Shown in pieces: positions 27,806 to 36,071 of a stretch of DNA of 64,000 bases (position 1 is its first letter; each line of letters begins with the position of its first letter). Source of the DNA: Diadema setosum (lineage: Eukaryota; Echinodermata; Echinoidea; Diadematoida; Diadematidae). Location: NCBI RefSeq assembly GCF_964275005.1, contig NC_092686.1:13550431-13614430 (forward strand), written 5' to 3'. The notes beneath the pieces are model-generated. The model saw nothing but the letters and a program-made list of their open reading frames with translations. It ran no database searches and was not told the origin of the DNA. The translations under genes and the position numbers were made by a program.

Positions 27806-30789
27806 CGTTTGTGTTTTGAGGAGGAGGAGCTCCTTCACTACCATTTCTAGGTGCTAAATTCATTTCATTTAAATACAAACTAAGAAATTATTTGTTCTCA
27901 ACGTACAACACTTCAACAGATTAAAGTTCTCTTAGTAGTGTCTTTTGGTTGTGATGTTGTAAGTAATATTGTTATCCACACTACATTTAACAGCTTTATT
28001 TTAGCTGTAGAAAGGGTACGTGAATAAATTCTTGATGACACACTTACTTACATTATTATGTATCAAGTGATCCATGTTTTACAAGCCGTACTTTTCAGAG
28101 GACCACTCCATCATTACTCTTACTTTTCTGTCAACCTTGAAAAGGAATTGGCTGTTCCTGGATTGTCAACTTAATTGCACATAATAATGTTTACTTTCTG
28201 GTACACTGCAATATGCATATCCTGCAATTTGAGTTAGTTAAATAAACAACAATATGATTGTGAAATGTATGCTTTGTATTTTGTTTTGCCCTTATGTTGA
28301 ATGGAAAAAATGTTATTGAATTCATTTGAATAGGTAACCATATCATTCCATTGCAAGTCGTATAAACACTTATGAACTGATTTGCCCAACTATAACACCC
28401 TTAAATGCAGTACCGATGTGGCGAACAAACTTGAAACCGCTCAACAGACCATCAAGGAACTGAGGAAAGAGATGAAAGAGAAAGACATCGTAAGTATAGA
28501 TTTAGACATTGGTTTTATTCACTTGTAAGAAATTCTTTCCTGAATTTGCCAGTGAAAAGAGACTTAAAAAAAACCCGTCGCAGAGTGCTTGTGGCAGGTA
28601 CTTTTGAATTGAATAGGACAGGTAGTTTTGATACTTTTTTTTTTTTAAAGAAATGTGGCACGTAGGTTTCATTCTGTTTACAATAACGTAATACCCTGAA
28701 AGCATGTGATTAAAGTCTGTGGCTATAAAATCAAACTAGACGGGATGGGGAAAAAAGTATAGTTATATGAAATAAATTTTAAGCTCTTTGCGTAAGGAAA
28801 CAAAAACATATGTGTGCTGATTTAATTACCAGCACGTCCATAACAAAAAGCTACAAATGCTATCAGCTATCATATATAGCCATAGTTTTTCTCCATAAAT
28901 ATTTGACTTGAACAAAGCATGAAATCAGGCCATACATTTAAGCATTATCGCGTGATACTATAAGATACAGGGATTAGAGAACAGTAATTGGGCGTAACAG
29001 ATATTGGTGGAGCATGAAAACAGTTGCTAACTTCAGGAAACAATGATAGGCCGAAATATATCTTCACTCTCTTATAGCCTGAATTTAATCCAGATTAAGT
29101 ATTATCAAGTGAAGTGATGATGAGTAGACCTTTAGGTTCCTGCAAATATGCTGCCTAAACATTACGAAAATGTTTGTTGGAAATTCGATCACTCATCGGC
29201 ATGTTCTCTAGTATATTTCTCAAAACTAAATGAAACAGACTATACGTGCTTGGTGTAAAGAAATGCTACCTAAAATGACATTGTCTTGATTCGTCATTGC
29301 CCTTTCCACCTCATCCGTCCTACCAATCACTACAGAGGATTATTGAACTACTCAACACCGAGAAAGAGTGTGAACACGAATTAGTGGTAAGTTAAAGTAA
29401 CATGGTATCGAAGTGTTCCACGTCACAGACGTGTATACCGCCTATATCATGGCTTCACTGTCAAATACCTTGACGTAGATGAATGCAGAAAGGGTCAAAT
29501 TCTAGAGTAAACCCAAACATTTCCAACTTTTGATCCTTGATAGTTCGAAAAATATACATCAGATAACAATAAGTTCCGAAATAGGGTTAATGCAGCTTGT
29601 TTGTATTTGCCCCGATTCTCCAGAATGAATTGTGCTTGCTGTATTTTTTTTTTTTCGCAGCAAACCATGCCGGGCTGGCTTCATTTTCGCAGGACATGTC
29701 GCTGCACAATATGTCACACTCGTCCGTACGCTAGTAAGATTCCCTTCTAAATCTCTTGATATGGGGTTCAAAATCCTAAATAATTTCCATCTCTAAAGGG
29801 GTGTCTTTTAAAATGTGGAAAGACCATAAATATGTGTACGGTTGACCGTCTGAAGGGGGAAGGATGGGTCGAAGGGCGGGGTTGTGCTTTAAAACTTACT
29901 TTTACTTTTGTTTTCCAATTTGTCATACCCTGGACTCCCTCACGTCCACGTGGATTGAATGTTTTATCTGCATTCTAATTTCCCCAAGGCTCTAAGAAGA
30001 GAAAGAGATACAATCATCTCGTCACAACAGGCTGATCGTGCTGAGATTGGTAGATTGCAAAGTAGGTTGGACCAAATGCAAAGATACGGTAGCGATGGTG
30101 TCTACGAAGACCTCGAGGGACACGGATACTGCACCCCACTATCCTTAACGAAGAATGTTTCACCGAAGATGACCACTGCTGGTAGGCTCGATCCCAACTC
30201 TCATTATTATTAACCTTCTAGAATATATACATGGCAGAAAATTCAAATCCATTAACTAGCACCCCCTTTTTCATTGTCTATCCACTTTCATGAATTCCAC
30301 CATAACAGTCAACGTGATGAAGGCTTATCAAAAGAAATAAAAATATAAATAAAGAAATAACAAAAAAGAAGAAGAAAAAAATGGGGGTGCCCCCTTAAAT
30401 TTTTGTAAAGGCGCTCCCTTTAAGGAATTTCTGGATCCGCCCCTGTTCATTTTGTTTTTCACTCATTTCCGTTCTTTCTCATTATACTAAATTTCTAAAT
30501 GAAAGAGGACTCACCAAGTCGTCGTTAATTGAAGATGCCGTTTAGTTCTTACTTATTTACCTAGAATATGTGGTTCCTCTTCTATTCTTTTCTGTTTTAT
30601 CTTGAAGACACGGTGGATCTCCTTCGTGACATTGGTCTGTCCGAATACTGCGATATATTCTACAAAGAGGACATCGATGGTCTGATGTTATTGGCCATCA
30701 ACGAAGAGATGATGGTCGAAGATCTGAAGATGAGGAAGCTCGACGCCAGGCGTCTTACAGCACATATCTCAAGACAATCAGAGTCCTGA
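3591..30789 (+). CDS. CABIT + SAM adaptor protein, GAREM/THEMIS-like, nine exons
   Basis: Joining 3591-3960, 21415-21602, 23065-23193, 23720-24053, 24897-25056, 28411-28489, 29336-29386, 29989-30181 and 30608-30789 gives 1686 nt, or 561 residues plus stop. Every junction has GT/AG, and the phases agree (1,0,0,1,2,0,0,1). Residues about 50-325 resemble a CABIT module, including TLPVTIRLAKDF, YRGTRALIEAKP and a second LP...RLRLLD half. PPVPPR (383-388) is a PxxPxR SH3 ligand motif. Residues 395-466 look like coiled coil. A tyrosine motif, YEDLEG, follows, then a SAM domain from about 504 to 557. CABIT plus C-terminal SAM is the known plan of GAREM, a GRB2-binding adaptor of receptor tyrosine kinase signalling. 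That role is inferred here from architecture only, and the family call was not tested by search. The start is the ATG shared with the paralogous exon at 54908. Confidence 0.82.
3961..4530 (+). other. Intron 1, left end shared with copy B
   Basis: Starts with the donor GTGAGT. It aligns with 55277-55850 and contains no recognisable gene. The alignment stops at GAAAGAT, where the LINE is inserted in this copy. Confidence 0.6.
4688..4729 (-). other. 3' UTR hairpin of the CR1-like LINE
   Basis: GAGGGGCTGC pairs with GCAGTCCCCTC (one bulged base) around the loop TAAAAAGCGAACTTGTAGATT. The loop and the stem position recur at 19356-19397 and 48945-48989, with the stem sequence changed but pairing largely kept. 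In sense (minus) orientation it lies about 160 bases from the element's 3' end, a place where LINE reverse transcriptases are known to recognise their RNA. Confidence 0.65.
4878..5075. repeat. CA-rich microsatellite in LINE 3' UTR
   Basis: Interspersed ACACAT, ACATAG and CACACG words. It lies between the LINE stop codon and the 3' hairpin. The reading frames here are low-complexity artefacts. Confidence 0.85.
5210..7536 (-). CDS. LINE ORF2 fragment: endonuclease tail, reverse transcriptase, C-terminus
   Basis: The frame is open from the truncation point to the stop at 5210-5212, about 775 residues, without an internal stop. The first residues contain SATLIDNIF and ISDHYAI, the end of an APE-type endonuclease (the DH pair is catalytic). 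A Met-started reading from 7414 would be artificial, because the true start has been lost. Reverse transcriptase motifs follow in order: NYRPISLLPNISKILEK, FLDLSKAFDTINHDIL, VPQGSILGPLLF and FADDSNLFF with the catalytic DD. The C-terminus has the YPTRQ...YHLPLTRT...GPKFWNSL pattern of CR1/Jockey-group elements. Copying of its own RNA at a nicked target is the known role. The open frame suggests a fairly young insertion, but truncation makes it non-autonomous. Confidence 0.88.
7542..7610 (+). other. Intron 1 segment shared with copy B, right of LINE
   Basis: GTTTGCGCGTGCGATAG continues the match to 55838-55907 interrupted by the LINE. The match ends at about TACGTCGTC, precisely where copy B turns into its inverted arm. 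Confidence 0.6.
7850..8165. mobile_element. Half of an old TTAA MITE (family 3)
   Basis: Shares with 26215-26667, 32473-33038 and 59840-60400 a segment reading CATAACnTTTGAACGGATTG, GATTTTC, CTGATGTGT and CACTCAGTCCACA. Only one half is recognisable and the termini are not seen. Confidence 0.45.
8316..8585 (-). pseudogene. Gag-like N-terminal fossil of a retroelement
   Basis: A short frame starts MADFDVEEFLSRDLTVTGL and continues as a helical, SAP-like N-terminus of the kind seen at the start of Gag-like proteins in invertebrate LTR-type elements. It is a small broken fragment. No LTRs, protease or integrase are recognisable nearby. The family call is tentative, and it could be a fragment of an unrelated helical protein. 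Confidence 0.35.
8600..9235. other. Copy-A-only intron segment, unassigned
   Basis: Base composition is more GC-rich and coding-like than its surroundings. Two overlapping frames near 8860-9200 are open on opposite strands, but neither shows a motif I recognise. It may belong to the same old retroelement as the fragment on its left. Confidence 0.3.
9236..10422 (+). other. Intron 1 block shared with copy B (60740-61795)
   Basis: Matching words include CCAAGCCCAATCCTTTCTTT, GACAAGTGGTTCGTCA and CTCTGGCTTTCATCTTTGAC, in the same order and strand. No coding exon is apparent. It ends at AATACA, the SINE target. Confidence 0.7.
10423..10784 (-). mobile_element. tRNA-derived SINE, copy 1
   Basis: Read on the minus strand, a tRNA-like head carries an A box (TGGCTCAGTCGGTAGCGC, 10755-10772) and a B box (GGTTCGAACCC, around 10719-10730). 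A 250-base body follows, with a (CTGAA)n tail at 10424-10446. AATACA is duplicated at 10417-10422 and 10785-10790. The copy B locus has ATGAATACATTATTCGC uninterrupted near 61792, a clean empty site. These SINEs are copied by a partner LINE, which is not identified here. Confidence 0.85.
10816..11288. mobile_element. TTAA MITE, family 2
   Basis: TTAA at both edges (10816-10819 and 11285-11288), with inverted termini AAAGGGGCATTCTAGACGAT and AAAGGAGACCTCCGGATGAT. The body is like 59175-59639 and 53236-53707. It is non-coding. Confidence 0.8.
11289..11582 (+). other. Intron 1 block shared with copy B, left of foldback element
   Basis: Matches 61815-61900 and 62570-62637 through TTTTGCTCTTGGACTTTGCT and ATATAGGTTTAATGCTTACT. 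It contains a T run and no gene. Confidence 0.65.
11586..13310 (+). repeat. Left arm of foldback element, about ten tandem units
   Basis: The unit landmark ATTCAGCTGAAAAGGGTCAC (or close variants) occurs near 11608, 11747, 11888, 12058, 12231, 12395, 12590, 12787, 12989 and 13182. The outer two units differ from the inner ones. The units at 12390-12780 and 12785-13170 form a nearly identical two-unit block, a higher-order repeat. Long CA tracts lie at 12725-12778 and 13127-13170. Confidence 0.85.
13311..15830. other. Central region of foldback element
   Basis: Not symmetric. It contains a perfect 15-bp stem with a 2-base loop at 13834-13865, isolated inverted units near 14020-14270 and 15360-15800, and otherwise no motif I know. 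The short open frames in both strands show no domain. It may be captured DNA. Confidence 0.5.
15831..17564 (-). repeat. Right arm of foldback element, inverted tandem units
   Basis: The inverted landmark GTGACCCTTTTCAGCTGAAT recurs near 15978, 16171, 16393, 16553, 16722, 16895, 17069, 17238, 17381 and 17523. The units around 16860-17030 and 17032-17204 are almost identical. Long GT tracts lie at 16003-16052 and 16198-16273. The last 500 bases mirror 11586-12100. Confidence 0.85.
17568..19120 (+). other. Intron 1 block shared with copy B (62638-63985)
   Basis: Matches through ACTTTACAATGG, ATTCAGAAGTGCCAGCAGCA, GGTTCAAAAGAGAG and AGTTAGTCAAGACGTGTATA. It holds an AT microsatellite near 17907, a C-run/A-run junction at 18079, and a CA tract at 18324. 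No gene is seen. Confidence 0.7.
19121..20520 (-). mobile_element. CR1-like LINE, 3' end, diverged copy
   Basis: Same family as 4531-7536 and the same strand. The 3' UTR hairpin region is at 19356-19397. A frame at 19994-20302 matches the LINE C-terminus (YPTRQSNEFHLPLLRTL and GPRFWNSL). More degraded reverse-transcriptase C-terminal sequence (WYGLLAWGSAHQNLLDKL in another frame) extends to about 20520. It is 5' truncated and its frame is disrupted. Confidence 0.75.
19450..19859. repeat. 205-bp direct tandem duplication in the LINE 3' UTR
   Basis: GACAGAACGGGACAAAACAG begins at 19450 and again at 19655, and the two 205-base copies are nearly identical throughout. It is absent from the other LINE copies in the window, so it is probably a private event. 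Confidence 0.85.
20521..21004. other. Intron 1, nothing recognised
   Basis: AT-rich sequence without repeat termini, conserved motifs or plausible exons. Confidence 0.5.
21005..21196. mobile_element. Palindromic MITE
   Basis: Two long imperfect arms pair: GTTACCTTCAGACGGTGATC at the left and, inverted from the right, GTTACGTTCAGACAGTGATC. They continue into GAGGATAAnnTAA and TATGGGGNGCCAA. A target duplication is not clear. It sits 220 bases upstream of exon 2. Confidence 0.65.
21415..21602 (+). CDS. Gene 1 exon 2: middle of CABIT
   Basis: Acceptor TTTATGTTTGCAG, donor GTAATG. It enters in phase 1 and leaves in phase 0, encoding residues 124-186. DKIYRGTRALIEAKPRPSQV fits the end of the first CABIT half, and QSSGDVITIRTVDVQ starts a linking strand. 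Confidence 0.88.
21603..23064 (+). other. Intron 2
   Basis: Donor GTAATG to acceptor CCATATTCCAG. It contains T runs and a CA tract at 22989-23018. No mobile-element termini were recognised. Confidence 0.6.
23065..23193 (+). CDS. Gene 1 exon 3: second half of CABIT begins
   Basis: Phase 0 to 0, residues 187-229, VLVGIDEQGTEVRFPEA to LSALLKYDMPQ. The LPLSALLKYDMP segment resembles the LP-containing start of the second CABIT half. Donor GTGAGA. Confidence 0.88.
23194..23719 (+). other. Intron 3
   Basis: Donor GTGAGA, acceptor CAAATACTCACTCAG. No repeat or extra exon is recognised. Confidence 0.6.
23720..24053 (+). CDS. Gene 1 exon 4: end of CABIT
   Basis: Enters in phase 0 and leaves in phase 1, residues 230-340. 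RLRLLDTDNTD, GILMLHHHYTDYHVITA and PLSTSVEFHLVEATFPEVRA carry the CABIT pattern of a hydrophobic strand followed by a barrel-closing segment. It ends in a charged linker, PIPDVFQEWAKSHEG. Donor GTACGT. Confidence 0.88.
24054..24896 (+). other. Intron 4
   Basis: Donor GTACGT to acceptor CTCTTTGCAG. Plain AT-rich intron with one T run. Confidence 0.6.
24897..25056 (+). CDS. Gene 1 exon 5: linker with SH3-ligand motif
   Basis: Enters in phase 1, leaves in phase 2, residues 341-393. It contains RQEQKKLRNITMSRDVQIS and then PRPPVPPRSDRP, in which PPVPPR fits the class II PxxPxR SH3 ligand pattern. Donor GTTAGT. Confidence 0.85.
25121..25488. mobile_element. MITE with 30-bp inverted ends, ATT target
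   Basis: Both ends begin AGGGAGCTTTAGATTTTGAC, followed by GCGCGGACGT. ATT lies on both sides. The 3-bp target again suggests Harbinger-like mobilisation. The body is GC-rich and includes GCATGCGCAGAAGCTC. No coding frame is supported. Confidence 0.78.
26215..26667. mobile_element. TTAA MITE, family 3 variant
   Basis: TTAA at both edges, with inverted ends AAAGGACAAGTCCACCTTCA. Inside is the segment shared with 32473-33038 (GTGGATTGAGTGAAnGCAGC and AGAACACATCAGTGA), although the outermost ends differ from that family. Confidence 0.8.
28411..28489 (+). CDS. Gene 1 exon 6: coiled coil
   Basis: Phase 2 to 0, residues 394-420. The peptide TDVANKLETAQQTIKELRKE is heptad-like and continues MKEKDI. 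Donor GTAAGT. Confidence 0.85.
28490..29335 (+). other. Intron 6
   Basis: Donor GTAAGTA, acceptor CAATCACTACAG. No repeat recognised. Confidence 0.55.
29336..29386 (+). CDS. Gene 1 exon 7: 17-codon coiled-coil exon
   Basis: Phase 0 to 0, RIIELLNTEKECEHELV, residues 421-437. Donor GTAAGT. An exon of the same length and phase stands at 36233-36283, upstream of the second SAM cassette. Confidence 0.82.
29387..29988 (+). other. Intron 7
   Basis: Acceptor AATTTCCCCAAG. Nothing recognised inside apart from a short T run. Confidence 0.55.
29989..30181 (+). CDS. Gene 1 exon 8: coiled coil and tyrosine linker
   Basis: Phase 0 to 1, residues 438-501. A coiled coil (RAEIGRLQSRLDQMQRY) is followed by GVYEDLEGHGYCTPLS. 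The YEDL and YCTP words are candidate phosphotyrosine sites and align with YEDSHEYLTP of the second cassette. Confidence 0.87.
30182..30607 (+). other. Intron 8 with an hAT-like fragment
   Basis: At about 30383-30445, TGCCCCCTTAAATTTTTGTA through CTGGATCCGCCCCTG matches the right half of the element at 47893-48062. The rest is AT-rich. Acceptor TTTTATCTTGAAG. Confidence 0.6.
30608..30789 (+). CDS. Gene 1 exon 9: SAM domain and stop
   Basis: Enters in phase 1, residues 502-561, stop TGA. TVDLLRDIGLSEYCDIFYKE is the first SAM helix pair. It is followed by DGLMLLAINEEMMVEDLKM and a final helix, LDARRLTAHISRQ. SAM domains mediate protein-protein oligomerisation. Confidence 0.9.
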
Positions 30790-31482
30790 TGATAATCTGT
30801 GAAAAAAAAAATGATAAGATCTGACAAATAGACACACACACACACACACGCACACACACAAACCAATCCGGATCTTCAGAAAACGATAGATAACGACATC
30901 GAACATTATTTTGAATTTTCTTCTCGTCCTCTTCTGGACCAGCATCTGGACACTTCTCAACCAAACGGGAGCGTTTTTATGCGTTATACATAGTGGTAGA
31001 ATCGTTGGACTATCAAAATTTTATGTGTGTGTGTTGTTGGGGTTTTTTTTTGTGTGTGTGCGAGCTTGTGTTATGTGGTGAGTGTTGTGTGGGCATGCAT
31101 TACAGTGTTTGCTTTCATCTGTTCCTTCTGCCAAAGGAAACGATACTCTCTTGATGAAATGAAAGAATTGAGAAGCAACATTGAAATGATATATGATGAG
31201 TTTCGAGCAAATGCATAGTTCCACCCCGTATCCAATTTAACTTTAACAAAGTAAAAACAAACAAACAAACAAACTCATGCGCAGAACTTGGAGAATGATA
31301 TCGAGTTAATTTAATTCGTAAAGAATTTCTGGCAATTAGAAACTCCACCACACCCAGCCGCTATTTGGAATGGTGTTAGGAAGAGCATACTTTAAGTGAC
31401 GACCAGGAACCTCGTTCTAACAGTTTTGTCATGTTTGTAGCGTGGTTTAAAAATGCTCTTCTTAGCGGAATAAGTCAGGCTG
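30790..31482 (+). other. 3' flank of gene 1
   Basis: Begins with CA/GT tracts (30834-30861, 31024-31062). Nothing else is assigned. No AATAAA is seen before about 31914, so the 3' UTR may run into old LINE sequence. Confidence 0.4.
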
Positions 31483-32290
31483 ATGTGTACTACTTGCAGA
31501 GTACAGAATGCTGCCTCTAGATTGTGTACCATGTTGGTTTACGTTTGCATGTCACTCCTCTCAGGCATCAACTCCACTGGCTGTAACGCAAAAATATCTT
31601 ACAAACTTCTCGTACTGGTCTGCAAAGAAGTCAGCAATGGATCTTCAGTGTACACTTGGGAGTGTAAGACATTCATTCTTCGACGTTTGTATTTCCCAAT
31701 TCAAAAATTGTCATTCCTTTCAATTTCAATTATCAAGTAAGAATTAATCTCACATCAGCATCTGGGAATCTACACACCACAAGGAATGCTTCTACGTAGA
31801 TTCCTCATATTTCACACGTTAAATTGTCTGAAATGATGTATTTGACAATTCATCCATGCTTTTGTATTGTTATGTTTATGGTTTATTTATTTGTTGAAAT
31901 GTGGAATATGGAACAATAAAAAACAAACAAATAAACATACAAACATGCTCACTCTAGGCGCACTCGTCTTGCACTCAACCACGCACCAACAAACCAGCTG
32001 GTGATACTGTACAGACTTCTCTACTGCTCCCAGGCTATGGAACAGGCTCCCTCCTCATCTGAAATCATAACGAACACTTGCTCACTTGAAACAAAGTTTG
32101 AAGAACTACTTATTTTGAAATCTCTATGTATGCATTGGACGTGTACTGTCGCTGCCTGGAAATCTGTATATGTTAAATTTAGTTTTTGTTTGTTTGTTTA
32201 CTTTAAACTCCTATGGCGACCAGGGGGAACATCTCATAGCTTTGTATCCAGTGGAAAAGGCGCTCAAAAACATTAAATGATTTATTATCA
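31483..32290 (+). mobile_element. Degraded L2-like LINE 3' fragments
   Basis: Broken frames recall the reverse-transcriptase C-terminus: ISYKLLVLVCKEV resembles the usual ISYKLLLLTYKAL, and RRTRLALNHAPTNQ is followed by LYRLLYCSQAMEQAP. The right end, GGCGCTCAAAAACATTAAATG followed by ATT/ATC repeats, fits an L2-type tail. Two pieces are separated by about 180 bases ending in AATAAAAAAC. It is old, with many frame changes. Confidence 0.6.
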
Positions 32291-32472
32291 TCATTGTATA
32301 GTTTTCCACTTCACCTCAAATGGGGTGAAAAGATTACTGTTAAGCCATCTTTTATAAAGGTTATCGCTGACTTGTTTCGTATTAAAAAAAAGAAATGCGT
32401 TCGAAAACATGATTCTACGGAAGGTCATTGCGGAGCTGGAGAGTGGAGAACATCGACAGACAAAAGCCAATT

Positions 32473-33038
32473 TTAAAGGGAAGGTAAACCCAAAAAGCAA
32501 TGTGGATTGAGTGAAAGCACCAACATTAGTAGAACACATCAGTGAAAGTTTGAGGAAAATCGGACAATCAATGCAAAAGTTATGAATTTTTAAAGTTTTA
32601 GTGTTGAAACCGCTGGATGAGGAGACTACTAGAGGATATGACGTATGAGTGGACAACAATACAAAGAAAATATAAAGGAAATTCAACAAAAATTCACTTT
32701 TCTAGAATTATGAAAGAGCAATGGACCAACCTCTTTCAGAAAGCAGGGGGAATAATTGCTACCCCTAACATATATCAATATCAAGTTGATGGAATTTGTA
32801 ATTTTCATGAAAACTGGATTTTTGTAGAATTTTCTTTATATTTTCTTGGTATTGTTGTCCACTCATACGTCATAACCTCTAGTAATCTCCTCGTCCAGCG
32901 GTTCCAACACCAAAACTTTAAAAATTCATAACTTTTGCATCGATTGCCCGATTTTCCTCAAACTTTCACTGATGTGTTCTACTAATGTTGCTGCTTTCAC
33001 TCAATCCACATTGCTCTTGGGGTTTATCTTCCCTTTAA
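32473..33038. mobile_element. TTAA MITE, family 3, long inverted ends
   Basis: TTAA on both sides, with terminal inverted repeats beginning AAAGGGAAGGTAAACCC and, inverted, AAAGGGAAGATAAACCC. The arms extend 200 bases or more, so frames open on both strands mirror each other. A second copy in the opposite orientation is at 59840-60400. Confidence 0.85.
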
Positions 33039-34128
33039 CATTTTGCCGATCACTTCCAACAGATGGCACTGAATTATGGTTTGATCATCAAGTACAATAA
33101 TTCTCTACCAATCTGTAAATTGGATTGTGTAAAGATGTCTTCAACTGATTAATTTCTGTATTCATTCAATCTAAATTCGCGCATGCCAAGATATGCTAAT
33201 GAATTAGGGACAGCGAAAAGTAGCTACCATCAAAAAGAAATATCTTGGCTGCCACCGGCTGCCACTATATATGCAAAGAAACATTTATAAATTGTTTTCA
33301 AATCTTCATAAATATCATATCTTGATCTTCAGATCCAGTTTGACACAAACCTGTGAAGAATAAGTGTGGATATGCTGAAAAGTTAGGTGTCTTGACGCGA
33401 AACTGGATCAGAGCAGGACCCTTTTCGATGAGATAGTTGCAGACCTTAAAACAGAAACAGAAACAAAGAAACAGCTATTTCTCCCTTTGAATATATCAGC
33501 TATATTGATTTCGTTGTATGTGACATCGGATGAGTCAAATGATCTTGAGTCTAAACTGGATACTACCCTTCATTTGTGTCATAAGCTCATAATTTGTTAA
33601 AAAAAAAAAACACTTGTAAAATATAGCAGCTATCCTGGAATAAAATTGTAAATAATTCAAACGTGGAATAGTGCTGCAGTCTCTATTTTGAGTCTCCACA
33701 TGTGACGACTCACATTGTACAGTACCTTGAAGACAACCACTCTTGCATGTAAAACATTCAAGTCCGATGAGTTTCTTATTGTACGTCTAGCAGTTTCTCT
33801 GCAGTTACTGTATTAACTTACTGATCCATTGTAAACACTGGGGGATTTGATCTCTAAACCTGTACATGCCTTGCTGTGGAAAAAAGAGAGAGCCATCATT
33901 AGAAAGGTTTCACTTTAATTTGTCAAAAAATGTAGACGAACACAAGACATCAATATCACTGAGGTGGTCAGTTGGTTAAGGTTTTGTCGAAATCATTACC
34001 CTATAATAACGTAATGAAGTTTCATTTTTAGAATACTGGAAGTCGATTATTGTGAATATTCATGTCCTTATATGCACAAATATCCGTCTTTGTTATTATT
34101 GCATGATCACGGTAATCACAAATGTCAC
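33039..34128. other. Nothing recognised
   Basis: AT-rich, with an A run at 33600. One weak frame around 33380-33600 has no motif or convincing splice sites. Confidence 0.45.
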
Positions 34129-34611
34129 TTAACTCTTCAGTGTGTGCCATGGTGGAAACCCCCGTGTGCCACATTATTCTGAGACACCAGCGTATTCATA
34201 CGTTGAGGAAATAATCTGTTTTTCAAATCAATATAACATTTATAAATTTCTGTTGTAGAAAAAATGCCAAGCTTTGCATTAATGTAAATTCTATGACAAA
34301 TCTATAATTAATTTTCTTTCAAATGCCCGGTAGATACATTACTGTAAATGTATGACTTTTACACACAAACAGTGACAGAAACTTAGAATTTGCACGCAAA
34401 TCCAGTACGAAACACTGCTTGTTAGTCATTCACCACATGAAATGCAAGCTATAGACAAGAGGAACGGAATCGCGTGAAACGCTTTCATTGTACTGTGGCA
34501 TTTGGCGATTTATCATTTGGTTTGGGTGGGTTTGTGCGTTTGAGCGGAATATGCGAAGTTGGCACGCCGTCGACTGAGTCGGACGTGCGAACGTGCCACA
34601 TAAAGAGTTAA
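34129..34611. mobile_element. TTAA MITE with TTAACTCTT ends
   Basis: Left end TTAACTCTTCAGTGTGTGCC and right end, inverted, TTAACTCTTTATGTGGCACG, so the termini match over about 20 bases with changes and begin with TTAA. It is non-coding and differs from the AAAGG-ended families. Confidence 0.65.
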
Positions 34612-35259
34612 AAATGATTACATAGCCGTTTTCAGTTCGTGCTTTTTGCAAAAGTAAGTTTACATTCATGTAGTGTGCGCTACTGGTTAAAAAAAAAAGA
34701 TATTAAAAAGCAGTTCAGATTCTAAGCTGAATTAGTTCTGTAGGCATATTGTCATGTTTGAGAAATATAAAAAAATCAAAACAAGAAAAGAATTGAAATG
34801 CTAAAAAATAAGATGTTTCAAGAAGGAAATTAGTGCTCGATCTCCTCATATCTAGTCATGGATTCAATAACGTCATCTTTATCGTTTGAGTGACAGTTGG
34901 CAATTGATAAAGAAAAACTTAAAGGACTCGACCTTGTACATGTTTTTAACGTTTTGGAACCGTTGTTTACACGTCTTTGACAATCTGATCCTGCCCCACG
35001 TCATTTTGGTTCCGAATACCCCAAAATAATGTGTGTCGTTTAATACGCATTTGTTGACCCATTTTGATGTCATTTAATCGAATCACCAAAAATGTACAGC
35101 ATTACCATAAAAAGTACCGCAACATAGTGCCTGACACAGTGTTATCTTTGTCATCGATTTGTGTGTGTGCGGGGAGGGGGGCTCTCATTTCTTGACTGTT
35201 TTCACGTGGCTTAATGCTATTTTGTCAAACAAGACAGTGGTCATCAAAGCAGTTATATT
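34612..35259. other. Nothing recognised
   Basis: AT-rich with a small G run near 35170. No exon or element ends. Confidence 0.45.
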
Positions 35260-35261
35260 AA

Positions 35262-35416
35262 TTATATAATATTGACTGGCCTCGAGGGCGATGCCAGAAA
35301 ATATTGCCCAAACTGAAAGAATATTGCCCGAGTCGAAGACGAGGGCAATATTCTTTCAGTGCGGGCAATATTTATCTGGTATCTCCCTCAAGGCCAGTCA
35401 ATATCATAATTATTAC
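35262..35416. mobile_element. Short palindromic foldback MITE
   Basis: Left arm ATATTGACTGGCCTCGAGGG pairs with the right arm ending CCTCAAGGCCAGTCAATAT. The arms contain GGCAATATT words and a central GAGTCGAAGACGAG. About 150 bases, almost all of it paired. Confidence 0.75.
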
Positions 35417-35876
35417 CTATCCCCTATGTAAATTAAGAAAATATGTGACTACAGCTATACACTATGATATGGATTAAGCCACATTTGACTACCTGTAGAT
35501 CAACTACAACATGTCGAATGATTGAAAAAAATTGTTCATCAATGGATATCATTCAACTCCAACTTCAAAGATACATATGTAGTTGTAACAGGCGAACTTC
35601 AAACATCTGAACGCTTTTACACTTTATTTTTGCTTCTGTTTCAATTTGGAGAGTTGTAATAACTGATGGTCACTGTGCAGTTATGTTTGACGCGTCGTGC
35701 TGCTGGAACTAGTGGAAGTGGTCGACCTTGTGTGAGTTGATTTATCGGCGTTCTTCTGCGGTGCGTGTAATCGACACGCAGCGACGTCCTTGAATGTTTT
35801 CTCTTCGTGGTCGATCGGAATGTTTACATGAGGTGGGAAGAGAAGGAGTGGAATCTCTCTTCCCACCTCCCTGTTT

Positions 35877-36071
35877 TACAGTGCACTCCCGTTATAACGA
35901 ACACGCGCGGTTATAACAAAATTCTGGTTATAACGAAGTAAAAATTTGGGCTGCAATGTCATCCACTCTATGTATTTCTATCGTTTATTTGTTCGGTTAT
36001 AACAAAATTCCGATATGACGAAAGAATAACTGCCGGTCCCGAGGATTTCGTTATAACGGGAGCCCACTGTA
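35877..36071. mobile_element. pogo/Tigger-like MITE with TA target
   Basis: Starts CAGTGCACTCCCGTTATAAC and ends with the inverted CAGTGGGCTCCCGTTATAAC. TA stands on both sides. CAGTG termini and TA targets are typical of pogo-type Tc1/mariner elements. TTATAAC is repeated internally. 191 bases, non-coding. Confidence 0.82.

Larger units (their letters stand above)
25057..28410 (+). other. Intron 5 with two MITEs
   Basis: Contains the elements listed at 25121-25488 and 26215-26667, CA/GT tracts near 26900 and 27783, and a T-run/G-run junction at 27287-27317. Nothing else is recognised between 26670 and 28410. Acceptor CTTAAATGCAG. Confidence 0.6.

Noticed and set aside
31027-31218. Possible extra exon ending RYSLDEMKELRSNIEMIYDEF
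   Set aside because: A helical-looking peptide with a possible acceptor, but it lies after the gene 1 stop in a GT-rich stretch and has no partner exon or homolog that I can see.
33380-33600. Weak frame with FDEIVADLKTETETKKQL
   Set aside because: Considered as a missing coiled-coil exon of the second cassette; no donor site fits after it, and phase cannot be tested.
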